Shown in pieces: positions 17,951-27,495 of a stretch of DNA of 64,000 nt (the first letter of the stretch is position 1; the number at the start of each line of letters is the position of its first letter). The DNA lies in assembly GCF_013113735.1 (NCBI RefSeq), contig NZ_CP053346.1:1378001-1442000 (forward strand), given 5' to 3'. The stretch comes from Sphingomonas sp. AP4-R1. GTDB lineage: Bacteria; Pseudomonadota; Alphaproteobacteria; Sphingomonadales; Sphingomonadaceae. A program made the translations under genes and the position numbers. The notes beneath the pieces were generated by a model. That model searched no databases and was not told the origin of the DNA. It saw nothing but the letters and a program-made list of their open reading frames with translations.

Positions 17951-18391
17951 ATGGATGCGATCGATCAGAAGATATTGCGACAGCTCGCCAGCGATTCGAC
18001 CCTCACCAATGATGCGCTGGGCAATCGTGTAGGCCTGTCCGCCTCCGCCGCCCACCGCCGGGTGAAGGCGCTGGAGCAGGCCGGCGCGATCATCGGCTAC
18101 CGCGCGCGCCTGTCTCGCGCGGCGGAGGATCACCCCTCCACCGTGTTCGTGCAGGTGACGCTCACCGATCAGAAGCGCGCGACGATGGAGGCGTTCGAAC
18201 AGGCGATCGAGCGCGCCGCCGTGATCCGCGAGGCGCATCTGATGAGCGGCGAATCGGATTATCTGCTGAAGGTGCTCGTGCCGCGCAGCGACAGTTACGA
18301 GCGGATCCACCGGCAGGTGCTGGCATCGCTGCCCGGCGTGCACCGACTCGTCACGCAATTCACCATCCGTTCAATTCAGACCGACGATTAG
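17951..18391 (+). CDS. Lrp/AsnC family transcriptional regulator
   Basis: A 146-residue protein with an N-terminal winged helix ([20 protein letters not shown], recognition region [19 protein letters not shown]) and a C-terminal RAM/AsnC ligand-binding domain ([19 protein letters not shown]). The start at 17951 begins the HTH directly; the frame is open further upstream into the divergent promoter region. Its position 130 bp from the divergent ald start suggests it controls ald in response to an amino acid, probably alanine. That is inference from context. Confidence 0.9.
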   Translation: MDAIDQKILRQLASDSTLTNDALGNRVGLSASAAHRRVKALEQAGAIIGYRARLSRAAEDHPSTVFVQVTLTDQKRATMEAFEQAIERAAVIREAHLMSGESDYLLKVLVPRSDSYERIHRQVLASLPGVHRLVTQFTIRSIQTDD

Positions 18392-18531
18392 GGACACGTC
18401 AGGCTGGGGTGGTTGCGCCCCGGTGCTGTTGCGGCCGCTGTTTGCGCGTGATACCGCGCCGCGCGCTGCCGATGGGCCTTTTCCAGCCGGCGCCTGCGGA
18501 TAGGCAGCGGCCAGTCAGGATCCCGTCCCGG

Positions 18532-20478
18532 ATGTCCAGCGACATCACCATAGCAACCACTGCCGATCCTCTGGAGCCGACTCCCGGCGCGATCACGCAT
18601 GGCCATCCGGAAGGAATGGCCCGGCTCGCGCTCGGCGCGGTGGGGATCGTGTTCGGCGATATCGGCACCAGCCCGCTTTACGCGTTCCGCGAGACGTTCG
18701 CCGGGCATCACACGCTGCCGCCCACGCCCGACAACATCCTTGGCGTCCTGAGCCTGATCTTCTGGTCGATGATGATCGTGGTGACGGTCAAATATGTGAT
18801 CATCATCATGCGGGCGGATAACAAGGGCGAGGGCGGAAGCCTGGCCCTGCTCGCCCTGATCTCGCGATCGGGATCCACCAAGGCGCGCTGGACGCGCGGG
18901 CTGGTCCTGCTCGGCGTGTTCGCCACCGCGCTCTTCTACGGCGATTCGATGATCACGCCGGCCATGTCGGTGCTGACGGCGGTGGAAGGCCTCGCGGTCG
19001 TGAATCCGGGCTTCTCGCCCTTCATCCTGCCGATCGCTCTAACGATCCTCTTCGCGCTCTTCACGATCCAGTCGCGCGGGGTGGGCAAGGTCGGTTTGCT
19101 GTTCGGCCCCGTGATGGTGCTCTATTTCCTCGTGCTCGCGGTGCTGGGCATCGTGAACATCGTGGCAGAGCCGGGCGTGTTCTACGCACTCAACCCCTGG
19201 CACGCCGTCCGCTTCTTCCTCGACGACGGCATCCACGCCTTCCTCGCCATGGGCTCCGTCGTGCTGGCGGTGACGGGGGCGGAGGCGCTCTATGCCGACA
19301 TGGGCCATTTCGGGCGCAAGCCGATCGGCCTGTCGTGGCTCGTCTTCGTGCTGCCCGCTCTGATGCTCAATTATCTGGGGCAGGGCGCGATGATCCTCGC
19401 GGCGACGCCCGATCAGGCGCTGCAGCTCGTCCACAATCCCTTCTTCCTGATGGCGTCGGAAGATGTGCGCTTCCCGCTCGTGATCCTCGCCACCGTCGCC
19501 ACGATCATCGCCAGCCAGGCGGTGATTTCGGGCGCCTTCTCCGTCACGCAGCAGGCGATCCAGCTGGGCTTCATCCCGCGCCTGCGGATCATCCACACCA
19601 GCTCCAGCGCCGCCGGCCAGATCTACATCCCCAGCATCAACTGGGCGCTGATGGTGATGGTGATGGTGCTGGTGATGATGTTCCGCAGCTCGTCGAACCT
19701 CGCCGCCGCGTATGGCATCGCCGTTTCGGGCGCGATGATGATCGACAGCTGCCTGATCGGCGTCGTGCTGTTCAGCCTGTGGCGGTGGAAGCCGTGGTTC
19801 GGCGGCCCGTTGCTGGTGGCGCTGCTGCTCGTCGATTTCGCCTATCTCGCCGCCAATCTCACCAAGGTGCCCGATGGCGGCTGGTTTCCGCTGCTGATCG
19901 GCTTCGTGATCTTCACATTGCTCACCACCTGGGCGCGCGGCCGCGCGCTGATGATCGCGCGGATGCGCGAGGCGACGATGCCGGTCGACGTGTTCGTCCG
20001 GTCCGCCGCCGGCTCCGCCACGCGCGTCTCGGGCACGGCTGTGTTCATGACGTCCAGCGCGCACGGCGTGCCCCACGCGCTGCTGCACAACCTCAAGCAC
20101 AACAAGGTGCTGCACGAGCGCGTGATCCTGCTGACCGTGAAGATCGAGGACGTGCCCTATCTCGATCAGTCCAAGCGCCTGTTCCTGGAGGATCTGGGGC
20201 AGGGTTTCTGGCGGCTCGTCGTCCGCTACGGCTTCATGGACGATCCCGACGTGCCGGCGGCGCTCGCCCGCACCACCGAATGCGGGCCGAGCTTCAAGAT
20301 GATGGAGACCAGCTTCTTCCTCGCCCGGCAGACGCTGATCGCCTCGTCGCGGCCCGGAATGGCGCTGTGGCGCGAGAAACTGTTCGCCTGGATGCTGCGC
20401 AATGCGGAAAGCGCGATGGAGTTTTTCCGCCTGCCCACCAATCGCGTGGTGGAACTGGGCAGTCAGGTCGAGATCTGA
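18532..20478 (+). CDS. kup: Low-affinity potassium transporter Kup
   Basis: A 648-residue KUP/HAK/KT transporter. The conserved first helix region [19 protein letters not shown] and about 12 hydrophobic segments are present, followed by a C-terminal cytoplasmic domain of about 150 residues ([27 protein letters not shown]-like region). It mediates potassium uptake, probably by proton symport. The ATG at 18532 is chosen because the upstream part of the frame is arginine-rich and unlike the family N-terminus. It lies 140 bp after the Lrp gene. Confidence 0.94.
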   Translation: MSSDITIATTADPLEPTPGAITHGHPEGMARLALGAVGIVFGDIGTSPLYAFRETFAGHHTLPPTPDNILGVLSLIFWSMMIVVTVKYVIIIMRADNKGEGGSLALLALISRSGSTKARWTRGLVLLGVFATALFYGDSMITPAMSVLTAVEGLAVVNPGFSPFILPIALTILFALFTIQSRGVGKVGLLFGPVMVLYFLVLAVLGIVNIVAEPGVFYALNPWHAVRFFLDDGIHAFLAMGSVVLAVTGAEALYADMGHFGRKPIGLSWLVFVLPALMLNYLGQGAMILAATPDQALQLVHNPFFLMASEDVRFPLVILATVATIIASQAVISGAFSVTQQAIQLGFIPRLRIIHTSSSAAGQIYIPSINWALMVMVMVLVMMFRSSSNLAAAYGIAVSGAMMIDSCLIGVVLFSLWRWKPWFGGPLLVALLLVDFAYLAANLTKVPDGGWFPLLIGFVIFTLLTTWARGRALMIARMREATMPVDVFVRSAAGSATRVSGTAVFMTSSAHGVPHALLHNLKHNKVLHERVILLTVKIEDVPYLDQSKRLFLEDLGQGFWRLVVRYGFMDDPDVPAALARTTECGPSFKMMETSFFLARQTLIASSRPGMALWREKLFAWMLRNAESAMEFFRLPTNRVVELGSQVEI

Positions 20479-20519
20479 CCGGAGCGCCGCTGCCCGCACC
20501 GATCCCAGCACCGATCATC

Positions 20520-21008
20520 GTGGCGGCTCTGTTCGCGCCCGAAGACCAAAGCTGGTTGGATGGGCTGCGCCGGGCGCACTTCCCGCCCGAGCGGAACCAG
20601 CTTTCCGCGCACCTGACCCTGTTTCACCATCTGCCGCCGTCCTCGGCCAAGGAAGTGCGCCAGCGCCTGACGGAGGAGGCGCGGGATGCCCCGCCGCCCG
20701 CGCGGGCCACGGGGCTGATCTCGCTCGGTCGCGGCGTGGCGATCCGAATCGCGTCACCCGGACTCGAAGAGATACGCGCGGCGCTGGCCGATGCGTTTGC
20801 GGGGCTGCTGACGCCGCAGGATGCGGCCGGCTGGCGCCCGCACGTCACGATCCAGAACAAGGTGGCGCCGGAGGCCGCCCGCGCCCTGATGGCGGAACTG
20901 GGGCCGTCCTTCCGCGAACGGCCGGTGCGAATCGCCGGGATCGGCGCCTATTGGTATCGGGGCGGCCCGTGGGAGCCGCTCTCGCGCCACATGTTCCGGG
21001 GGCGCTAA
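20520..21008 (+). CDS. 2'-5' RNA ligase family protein (2H phosphoesterase)
   Basis: A protein of about 162 residues with both HxTx signatures (SAHLTLFHHLPP near residue 30 and RPHVTIQNK near residue 110) and the family motif RRAHFPPERNQL. The start is uncertain: I give the GTG at 20520, but a CTG at 20475 overlapping the kup stop would add an N-terminal segment seen in some homologues. The gene follows kup closely and is probably cotranscribed. It belongs to a different subgroup from the ThpR at 7877-8410. The substrate is unknown. Confidence 0.78.
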   Translation: MAALFAPEDQSWLDGLRRAHFPPERNQLSAHLTLFHHLPPSSAKEVRQRLTEEARDAPPPARATGLISLGRGVAIRIASPGLEEIRAALADAFAGLLTPQDAAGWRPHVTIQNKVAPEAARALMAELGPSFRERPVRIAGIGAYWYRGGPWEPLSRHMFRGR

Positions 21009-21016
21009 GGCCTGCC

Positions 21017-21055
21017 GTCATTGCGACCCCGGCTCAAGGCCGGGGTCGCAATGAC
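21017..21055. repeat. Perfect intergenic hairpin
   Basis: A 17-bp perfect inverted repeat, GTCATTGCGACCCCGGC and its complement, flanks a 5-base loop 8 bp after the stop of the 2H phosphoesterase gene. A related but imperfect copy lies at 21777-21863. No T run follows. Confidence 0.85.
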
Positions 21056-21086
21056 GAACGAAATCGGGCCTTCTATCCCGACCCGA

Positions 21087-21494
21087 TCAGTCGATCTGGC
21101 CGATTCCCTCGCAGGTCATGTCGAAGGCGGCGAGCCCGGCATCCAGCAGGCCGGCGAGCATCGGCATGTCCAGCAATTGCTCGATAGAGCCTTCGCCGCC
21201 CGTATCGGCCGCCTCCTCCAGCGCCTCGCTCCATTCGCTGGCGTCATAGGTGCCGCGGCCGACCCAGGCGAGCGCGAGGATTTCCTGCACCTGATCCTCG
21301 CCCAGATCGTCGAGCAGGGCGCGAATCTCTTCCTCGACCGACTCGTTCGCGTCGTCGTCCATCACGGAGAATTCGTCGTCCGCGTCGAGGGGGTCTTCGT
21401 CGTCGTCCGCCTCGTTGGTCGTCACCTGCGCTTCCATCTCGCGGGCACGGATGATCAGGCGGCAGATCGTTTCCAGCGGCGTCACCAAATCCAT
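21087..21494 (-). CDS. DUF3775 domain-containing protein
   Basis: A 135-residue acidic protein. It begins MDLVTPLETICRLIIRAREM and ends with AFDMTCEGIGQID; the WVGRGTY and SEWSEALEEA segments match the DUF3775 family found in alphaproteobacteria. Residues about 25-60 are very rich in Asp and Glu (NEADDDEDPLDADDEF). No function is established. I chose 21494 as the start; a longer frame to 21551 lacks support. It is divergent from the tRNA-Met gene. Confidence 0.75.
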   Translation of the reverse strand: MDLVTPLETICRLIIRAREMEAQVTTNEADDDEDPLDADDEFSVMDDDANESVEEEIRALLDDLGEDQVQEILALAWVGRGTYDASEWSEALEEAADTGGEGSIEQLLDMPMLAGLLDAGLAAFDMTCEGIGQID

Positions 21495-21625
21495 CGCAGC
21501 GTCCTCTTGGCCAATGTTACCATCGTCGGCGCGAACGAGATGATGGTGCATCGGGTTCCTTATTGCATCGGATATGTTGACCGATGCGCGACCCCTTTCT
21601 ATAGGCGCGCCTCCGTCGAGGATGT

Positions 21626-21702
21626 GGCGGGGTAGCTCAGCTGGTTAGAGCACGGGAATCATAATCCTGGGGTCGGGGGTTCAAGTCCCTCTCCCGCTAC
21701 CA
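21626..21702 (+). tRNA. tRNA-Met (CAT), elongator type
   Basis: A 77-nt cloverleaf with CCA encoded. The acceptor stem GGCGGGG pairs with TCCCGCT, with G-T pairs at both ends. The anticodon loop ATCATAA (anticodon at 21660-21662) is closed by CGGGA/TCCTG, and the T loop is GTTCAAGTC. The first pair is G-T rather than the C-A mismatch of initiator tRNA, so elongator Met is favoured; an Ile2 tRNA (lysidine-modified CAT) is less likely. Confidence 0.93.
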
Positions 21703-21776
21703 TATCCTCCGGTTCTTCCGTTAGGCACGCTCCGATAGCGCGGTGCCGCGAGGCGACCTCCCGCCTTCCCATATTT

Positions 21777-21863
21777 CGTCCTTGCGACCCCGGCCTTGAG
21801 CCGGGGGAAGCAATCCAGCTCTCCCGTGCGGGACTGGATTGCTTCGCTGCGCTCGCAATGACG
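21777..21863. repeat. Intergenic palindromic repeat
   Basis: Two nested imperfect palindromes (CCGGCCTTGAGCCGG; CAATCCAG with CTGGATTG) are flanked by TTGCGACC and CGCAATGACG. They are related to the hairpin at 21017-21055. The element lies between tRNA-Met and the stop of the ABC-F gene. Confidence 0.75.
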
Positions 21864-21891
21864 ACTCGCGGCGATCGGCCGCCGTCGACCG

Positions 21892-23757
21892 TCAGGCGGC
21901 GACGGCCTCCAGTTCCTCGGTGAGCGCGAGCCAGCCAGCTTCGGCTTCCTCCAGCGCGGTGGCGACGTCCGCACGGCGCTTCATCAGCTCGCCCATCGAA
22001 AGCTTGGCATAAGCGGGTTCGGCCGTCTTCGGATCGAACATGGCGCGATCCAGCGCCGATTTCTCGGCCGTCAGCTTCGCCATCTTCGTTTCGGCCTCGG
22101 TCACGCGCTTTTTCAGCGCCTGCGCCTTCTCGCGCGCCTCGGCGGCGGCTTTCTTGTCCTTGGCCTTGCCGCCCTTGGCATTGCCCTTGCCGCTGCCCTC
22201 CTTGGTCAGGATGAAGGCGGTATAATCCTCCAGGCTGCCGTCGAACTCATCGGCGCGCCCGCTGTCGACCAGCACGAGGCGATCGGCCGTCATCTCCACC
22301 ATGTGGCGATCGTGGCTGACGAGGATGACGGCGCCCTTATACCCGTTCAGCGCCTGCACCAGCGCCTCGCGCGCATCCACGTCGAGATGGTTGGTCGGTT
22401 CGTCGAGGATCAGCAGGTGCGGCGCGTCGCGCGTGATCAGCGCCAGCGCGAGTCGCGCCTTCTCGCCGCCGGACATCTTGCCGACGGCGCCCGTCGCGCG
22501 ATCGCCCGAAAAGCCGAATCGGCCGAGCTGCGCGCGCACGGCGGCGGGCGTCTTGCCCTTCATCACGCGCGTCATGTGGGCGAGGGGCGTATCGTGGCTG
22601 TCCAGCTCCTCCACCTGATATTGGGTGAAATAACCGACCTTCATCTTGCCGGACGCATTCATCTGCCCGTCCATCGGCGCCAGCTGGGCGGCGAGCAGGC
22701 GGGCGAGCGTGGTCTTGCCGTTGCCGTTGCGGCCGAGCAGCGCGACGCGATCGTCCGGATCGATCCGCAGGTTCAGCCGCTCCAGGATCGGTGTGTCGCC
22801 ATAGCCCACGCTGGCGAGATCCAGCGTGATGAGCGGCGGGCGCAGCTCCTCGGGGTCCGGGAAGTCGAAGCTGAGCGTGGGATCGTCCACCAGCTCGGCG
22901 ATCGGCTGCATCTTGGCCAGCATCTTCTGGCGGGACTGGGCCTGCTTGGCGGTGGAGGCGCGGGCGGAGTTGCGGGCGATATAATCCTGCAGCTTGGCGC
23001 GCTGCGTCTCCTGATTGGCCTTGGCGGCGGCGGCCTGGGCGGCGCGCTCGGCCCGCTGGCGCTCGAACGCGTCATAGCCGCCCGCATAGAGCGTCACCTT
23101 GCCGCCCTGCAGATGAAGGATGTTGTCCACCACATTGTTGAGCAGATCGCGCTCGTGGCTGATGACCACCATCATCGCCGGATAGGATTTGAGGAAATTC
23201 TCCAGCCAGAGCGTGGCTTCGAGGTCGAGGTGGTTCGAAGGCTCGTCCAGCAGCAGCAGATCGGGGTTGGAGAAGAGCAACGCCGCCAGCGCTACGCGCA
23301 TCTTCCAGCCGCCCGAATAGCTGTCGAGCGGGCGGTTCTGCATCTCCTCGTCGAAGCCGAGACCGACGAGGATCGTCGCGGCGCGCGCCTCCGCCGTATA
23401 GGCGTCGATCGCGATCAGCCGCTCATAGACGTCGCCCAGCCGGTCGGGATCCTCGCTGGTCTCGCTCTCCAGCAGCAGGGCCGCGCGCTCGGTGTCGGCG
23501 GCCAGCACCGTCTGGATCGGCGTGGAGGTGCCGTGGGGAGCCTCCTGCGCGATATAGCCGATGCGCGTGCCCTTGGGCATGTCGATCGATCCGTTGTCCG
23601 GATCGAGCATCCCCATCATCACCTTCATCAGGGTGGATTTGCCCGCGCCGTTGCGGCCGATCAGGCCCACGCGCGCTTTGGGGGGCAGCGCGGCGGAGGC
23701 GCTGTCGAGGATCGTGCGGCCGCCAAGGCGCACGGTGATGCCATTCAGGTTGAGCAT
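21892..23757 (-). CDS. ABC-F family ATP-binding protein (Uup/EttA-like)
   Basis: A 621-residue protein with two ATP-binding cassettes and no transmembrane segments. The Walker A motifs are GRNGAGKST and GRNGNGKTT, with signatures SGGWKMRVALA and SGGEKARLAL and Walker B motifs LLLLDEPSNHLD and LLILDEPTNHLD. Between them is the ABC-F linker (residues about 240-310, rich in Ala, Gln and Lys). A C-terminal coiled coil (AEAREKAQALKKRVTEAETK) suggests the Uup branch. ABC-F proteins act on ribosomes or, for Uup, also on DNA transposition phenotypes. The start at 23757 removes a Pro-rich extension. Confidence 0.92.
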   Translation of the reverse strand: MLNLNGITVRLGGRTILDSASAALPPKARVGLIGRNGAGKSTLMKVMMGMLDPDNGSIDMPKGTRIGYIAQEAPHGTSTPIQTVLAADTERAALLLESETSEDPDRLGDVYERLIAIDAYTAEARAATILVGLGFDEEMQNRPLDSYSGGWKMRVALAALLFSNPDLLLLDEPSNHLDLEATLWLENFLKSYPAMMVVISHERDLLNNVVDNILHLQGGKVTLYAGGYDAFERQRAERAAQAAAAKANQETQRAKLQDYIARNSARASTAKQAQSRQKMLAKMQPIAELVDDPTLSFDFPDPEELRPPLITLDLASVGYGDTPILERLNLRIDPDDRVALLGRNGNGKTTLARLLAAQLAPMDGQMNASGKMKVGYFTQYQVEELDSHDTPLAHMTRVMKGKTPAAVRAQLGRFGFSGDRATGAVGKMSGGEKARLALALITRDAPHLLILDEPTNHLDVDAREALVQALNGYKGAVILVSHDRHMVEMTADRLVLVDSGRADEFDGSLEDYTAFILTKEGSGKGNAKGGKAKDKKAAAEAREKAQALKKRVTEAETKMAKLTAEKSALDRAMFDPKTAEPAYAKLSMGELMKRRADVATALEEAEAGWLALTEELEAVAA

Positions 23758-23920
23758 GGCGCGCCGACTAGCATGCTGCGGCGCGGGAGGGGAGGGGCCT
23801 GAGAAAGGCGGGTGAGGCATCAATCCGACATATGCCGTTAAGCCGGATGGGTGCAGTGTGACACATTCAAGACATGCCGACGTGCGCGCACTCGCCCGGC
23901 CAAGGAAGAGCCCGCCGCAC

Positions 23921-24928
23921 ATGCCCCCCAGCGAAGCCGCCCTTTTTTCGGACCGACTCTCCTTTTACCCGGCCCCTGCCGACGCCAGGGAGCCTGTGGC
24001 GGCCTTGCCCGGCATCTGGCTGGCGGGCGCGCTGGGGGCGAGCCTCGTCGCGTTCGTGCTGCTGATGCTGTGGACACGGGAGACGATCAGCCTGTTCGCC
24101 GGCGGCACGTCCGCCATCTGCATCGCGGGCGGCGTGATCGTGGCGGTGCGGACGCTGTTGCGCGATGCCCAGGCGGGCTGGCAGCGCGTGGCGCGCGATT
24201 TCGCCGAATATGCGGGGCTGTTTTCCGCCGTCTGCCTGCTCGGCGCGATGGCGAGCTATCCGATCGCGACCGTCAATCACGGCTTCGCCGATGCGCGCCT
24301 GGCCGCGATCGATCAGGCGCTGCGCTTCAACTGGCTGGCCTGGTACGGGCTGGTGGCGGCGCACCCGACGCTGCAGATGCTGGGGCGCGGCGTCTATGAC
24401 AGCATCTTCCTGACCCCGGCCATCCTGCTCGGATATTTCGCCATCACCGGCCGGCAGGCGGAGGCGCGGCGCTTCATCCTGTCCTTCTGGCTGGCGGCGG
24501 TGCTGACGCTCGCGCTGTTCAGCCTCATGCCCGCGCAGGGGCCGCTCGCCTTCCTGTGGCGCGGGCCCGTGCCCTATATGCCGATCAGCGCGCTCTATCA
24601 GGCGGAGCTGATCCCGGCGCTGCGGCTGCACGAACTGCACAGCATCGATCCCGGCCAGTTGCGCGGGCTGGTCTGCGCGCCGAGCTTCCATGCGGCGAGC
24701 GCGGCCTTGTACATCGCCGCCGCCTGGATCGCGCGGCCGCTGCGCTGGCCGCTGATCGCGCTCAACGGGGCGATGCTGCTCGCGACCCCGGTGGAGGGCA
24801 CGCATTATCTCACCGATCTGATCGCGGGCGTGCTCGTCGCCATGGTCGCTCTGGCGGGGAGCGGCTGGCTGAGCGTGGTGGTGGCGCGGCGGACTGTGCC
24901 GGTGCCGCCCCTGGTTGAGGCGCACTGA
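23921..24928 (+). CDS. PAP2 superfamily membrane protein (Aur1/inositolphosphotransferase-like)
   Basis: A 335-residue inner membrane protein with about seven to eight hydrophobic segments. In the C-terminal half it has CAPSFHAASA and GTHYLTDLIAG, corresponding to the PSFH and GxHYxxD motifs of the PAP2_3 branch, which includes the Aur1/Ipt1 inositolphosphorylceramide synthases. The likely reaction is therefore transfer or removal of a phosphate head group on a lipid. The ATG at 23921 follows GGAAGAG; a GTG at 23858 is also in frame. A glycosyltransferase gene overlaps its 3' end, suggesting a lipid glycosylation unit. Substrate is inference. Confidence 0.78.
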   Translation: MPPSEAALFSDRLSFYPAPADAREPVAALPGIWLAGALGASLVAFVLLMLWTRETISLFAGGTSAICIAGGVIVAVRTLLRDAQAGWQRVARDFAEYAGLFSAVCLLGAMASYPIATVNHGFADARLAAIDQALRFNWLAWYGLVAAHPTLQMLGRGVYDSIFLTPAILLGYFAITGRQAEARRFILSFWLAAVLTLALFSLMPAQGPLAFLWRGPVPYMPISALYQAELIPALRLHELHSIDPGQLRGLVCAPSFHAASAALYIAAAWIARPLRWPLIALNGAMLLATPVEGTHYLTDLIAGVLVAMVALAGSGWLSVVVARRTVPVPPLVEAH

Positions 24929-26087
24929 TCGCCAAGGCGTCATCATTTCCGGTCAGGGTCCGGCGCGGTCCCTCCTGAGCCGGAACCCGCATTTGATCGT
25001 CTATGTCCATGATCTGCGCTCCAGCGGCGTCGTCCGCAACGCGATCGATCATGCCGCCTTGTTCGCGCGCACCCGGCCGACGACGCTCGTGGTGGGCTAT
25101 GATGTCGGCATGTTCCGCGAGGAGGCGAAGGCCCGGGGCTTCGCGCTGCATGTGCTGGGCGATCGCCCCGGCCGCTTCGCGCGGGCGACGGCGGCACGGC
25201 GCCTGCGCCGCTGGCTGCGCGACCGGCCGGCGGACATCCTCCTGTCCGAGGGCAATCTCGGCCATCCGAGCTGCTATTGGGCCACGCGCGGGCTGGGCCA
25301 TATCGCGCGCGTCTATTGCATCAGCCAGGAGGTGAAGCGCGCCGACGGCTGGAAGAGCGCGCTGCGCCGCCGCTGGGTGACGATGCTGGCGCGCGATGCG
25401 GCGCGGCTGGTGCTGGTCGGCACCGCCAATCGCGGCGTGCCGATGCTCGATCGGATGCTGGCGAGCGGCCGCGCGGTGGAGGCGGTCAATGCCGTCGACG
25501 TGGATCATGCGCGCGCCATGGCCAGGGCGCCCGCGCCGCATCCGTGGCTCGGGGATCCCGACGTTCCCGTCATCGTCACGGTCGGTCGGCTGCGCCCGCA
25601 GAAGAATCACGATCTGCTGATCGCCGGCGTGGCGCAGGCGCGCGCGACGAAGCGGATGCGCCTCGTCATCATCGGCGGCGGCGCGGAGGCCGAGCGGGCA
25701 CGGCTGACGGCGCTGGCCGAGGCCGCGGGGCTAAGCGAGGATTTCCTGCTGGCGGGCGAGACGACCAACGTGTTCGCCTGGCTGGCGCGTGCCCATGTGT
25801 TCGCGCTCACCTCGCGCTGGGAGGGATCCTCGATCACGTTGCTGGAGGCGCTGGCGGTGGGCGCGCCGCTGGTCGTCTCCGCGCGCGCGGGCGATGCGGT
25901 GCGCGTGCTGGAGGAGGGGCGCCACGGCCGCCTGTTCGACGGTTACGATCCGGCCGCGTTGGCGCAGGCCCTGCTGGATCAAGTGTCGCCCCGGCGCACC
26001 CTGCCGGATGCGTGGCGGCCCGATGCCGGCGACGCGGTGATCTACGAGCGGATCATCGACGATCTGGCGGCGGAACGCTCGGCCTGA
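24915..26087 (+). CDS. Glycosyltransferase family 4 protein
   Basis: About 390 residues with a GT-B fold pattern. The C-terminal half has VPVIVTVGRLRPQKNHDLLI, then VIIGGGAEAERARL, and the donor-binding motif EGSSITLLEALAVGAPLVV, typical of retaining GT4 enzymes. The N-terminal half shows VYVHDLRSSGVVRNAID. The start is a TTG at 24915 that overlaps the end of the PAP2-like gene by 14 bp; other non-ATG starts (CTG at 24976, TTG at 24993) are possible. The overlap implies coexpression with the lipid phosphotransferase. Donor and acceptor are unknown. Confidence 0.87.
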   Translation: MRRTDRQGVIISGQGPARSLLSRNPHLIVYVHDLRSSGVVRNAIDHAALFARTRPTTLVVGYDVGMFREEAKARGFALHVLGDRPGRFARATAARRLRRWLRDRPADILLSEGNLGHPSCYWATRGLGHIARVYCISQEVKRADGWKSALRRRWVTMLARDAARLVLVGTANRGVPMLDRMLASGRAVEAVNAVDVDHARAMARAPAPHPWLGDPDVPVIVTVGRLRPQKNHDLLIAGVAQARATKRMRLVIIGGGAEAERARLTALAEAAGLSEDFLLAGETTNVFAWLARAHVFALTSRWEGSSITLLEALAVGAPLVVSARAGDAVRVLEEGRHGRLFDGYDPAALAQALLDQVSPRRTLPDAWRPDAGDAVIYERIIDDLAAERSA

Positions 26088-26102
26088 CCGAAGTCCGGGA
26101 AG

Positions 26103-26124
26103 CCCCTCCCGCTTGCGGGAGGGG
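26103..26124. repeat. Short GC-rich palindrome
   Basis: The sequence CCCCTCCCGC/GCGGGAGGGG lies 15 bp after the glycosyltransferase stop. It is the same type as the palindromes at 16693-16717 and 4917-5023 and could attenuate transcription, but it has no T run. Confidence 0.6.
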
Positions 26125-26310
26125 AGAGCGGTGCCGCGAATGCGCAAACTCGCCGACTCGACACGTCTCGCTCCCCCCAAAGCCGGAGCCGGGCGGCGCA
26201 TGACCATTCCGGCACCCCATCCCCGCGCGTCATCCGCGATCTGGCCTCCCGCCTTGTGTGCCCCTATCACCGGCCCTCGAAGCGGGCTTCTCCCGCCGTA
26301 CAGGAGAGCC

Positions 26311-27348
26311 ATGGTCGATCATCCCTCGCGCCGTCTGGTCCTTGCCGGTCTCGCTGCCACCGCCGCCGGGCCGGCCGTGGCGCGCCCGTCGTCCACGCGG
26401 GGCATCGTCAATCCGCTCGTGCGCAACCGCGCCGACGCGCAGGTCGCGCTGCAGGAAGATGGCTATTATACCCTGACGGGCTCGGTGCCCGAATATGACC
26501 GGCTGGTGCTGCGCCGCGCGCGCACCCTGGCGGGGCTCGCCGATGCGCCGGAGCGGGTGCTGTGGCGGCATGAGGCGAGCGGGCCGATGTCCGGCTATAT
26601 CTGGGCGCCCGAAATTCACCGGATCGAAGGGCGCTGGCTCATGTACTTCGCGGCGGGGCCGAGCGGGGGCGGCGCCGACCCGTTCCGCATCCGCACCTTC
26701 GTGCTGGCCTGTGACGGGAATGATCCGATGACGGGCAATTGGAGCGTGCTGGGCCAGCTGCAGACCGCATGGGACAGCTTCACGCTCGATTCCACCAGCT
26801 TCGTCCATCGCGGCACGCGCTATCTGGCGTGGGCGCAGAAGGAGCCGGGCATCGCCACCAACTCCAATCTCTATCTCGCCCCGCTGGCCACGCCGCTGAC
26901 GCTGGCGGCGAAGCCCGCGCGCCTCTCCGTGCCGACGCTGGACTGGGAGGTGCGCGGCTACAAGGTGAACGAGGCGCCGGCCTTGCTGGCGCGCAACGGC
27001 CGGCTGTTCCTCACCTATTCGGCGAGCGCCACCGATGCGCGCTATTGCATGGGCATGCTGACGGCGCGCGACGATGCGGACATCATGGATCCCGCCGTCT
27101 GGTCCAAGAGCCCGGTGCCGGTGATGACCACCTCGCCCGAGCACAGGATCTACGGGCCGGGGCACAACAGCTTCACCGTGGACGAGAAGAAGCGCGATAT
27201 GCTGGTGTTCCACGCGCGCGATTATGAGACGATCAAGGGCGATCCTTTGCTCGATCCGAACCGGCACACGCGCGTGCAGCCGATCCGCTACGACAAGGAA
27301 GGCGTGCCGATCTTCAATCCGCCGGTGGCGAACGGGGCGCTGGCGTGA
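26311..27348 (+). CDS. GH43-like glycoside hydrolase with a twin-arginine signal
   Basis: A 345-residue protein. The N-terminus HPSRRLVLAGLAATAAGPAV looks like a twin-arginine (Tat) export signal. The mature part has a five-bladed propeller-type pattern: a RADAQVALQEDGYYTLTGS segment that holds the presumed catalytic base, the conserved WAPEIHRIEGRWLMYFAAG, and VNEAPALLARNGRLFLTYSA with the presumed acid Glu. Family 43 enzymes act on arabinose- or xylose-containing glycans. The ATG at 26311 follows AGGAGAG and starts the signal directly. It may be coexpressed with the upstream glycosyltransferase. Substrate unknown. Confidence 0.85.
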   Translation: MVDHPSRRLVLAGLAATAAGPAVARPSSTRGIVNPLVRNRADAQVALQEDGYYTLTGSVPEYDRLVLRRARTLAGLADAPERVLWRHEASGPMSGYIWAPEIHRIEGRWLMYFAAGPSGGGADPFRIRTFVLACDGNDPMTGNWSVLGQLQTAWDSFTLDSTSFVHRGTRYLAWAQKEPGIATNSNLYLAPLATPLTLAAKPARLSVPTLDWEVRGYKVNEAPALLARNGRLFLTYSASATDARYCMGMLTARDDADIMDPAVWSKSPVPVMTTSPEHRIYGPGHNSFTVDEKKRDMLVFHARDYETIKGDPLLDPNRHTRVQPIRYDKEGVPIFNPPVANGALA

Positions 27349-27396
27349 GGGACTGAGGAGGGAGGGGCCTGCCCCCTTGATGCGGGGCCCCTTTAA

Positions 27397-27480
27397 CCCG
27401 TTCGTGCTGAGCGAAGTCGAAGCACGGGCTTCAAGTGACCCGCCCGGAGCCCGTCCTTCGACTTCGCTCAGGACGAACGG
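27397..27480. repeat. Intergenic inverted repeat
   Basis: The arms at 27397-27430 and 27448-27480 are near-perfect reverse complements; each contains the TCGACTTCGCTCAGG-type core very common in sphingomonad intergenic regions. It lies between convergent GH43 and tgt genes. Confidence 0.85.
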
Positions 27481-27495
27481 AGAGGGAAGGGTGGC

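Noticed and set aside
19039..20511. 490-codon antisense frame opposite kup
   Set aside because: His- and Asp-rich shadow of a membrane protein gene; no start signal or domains.
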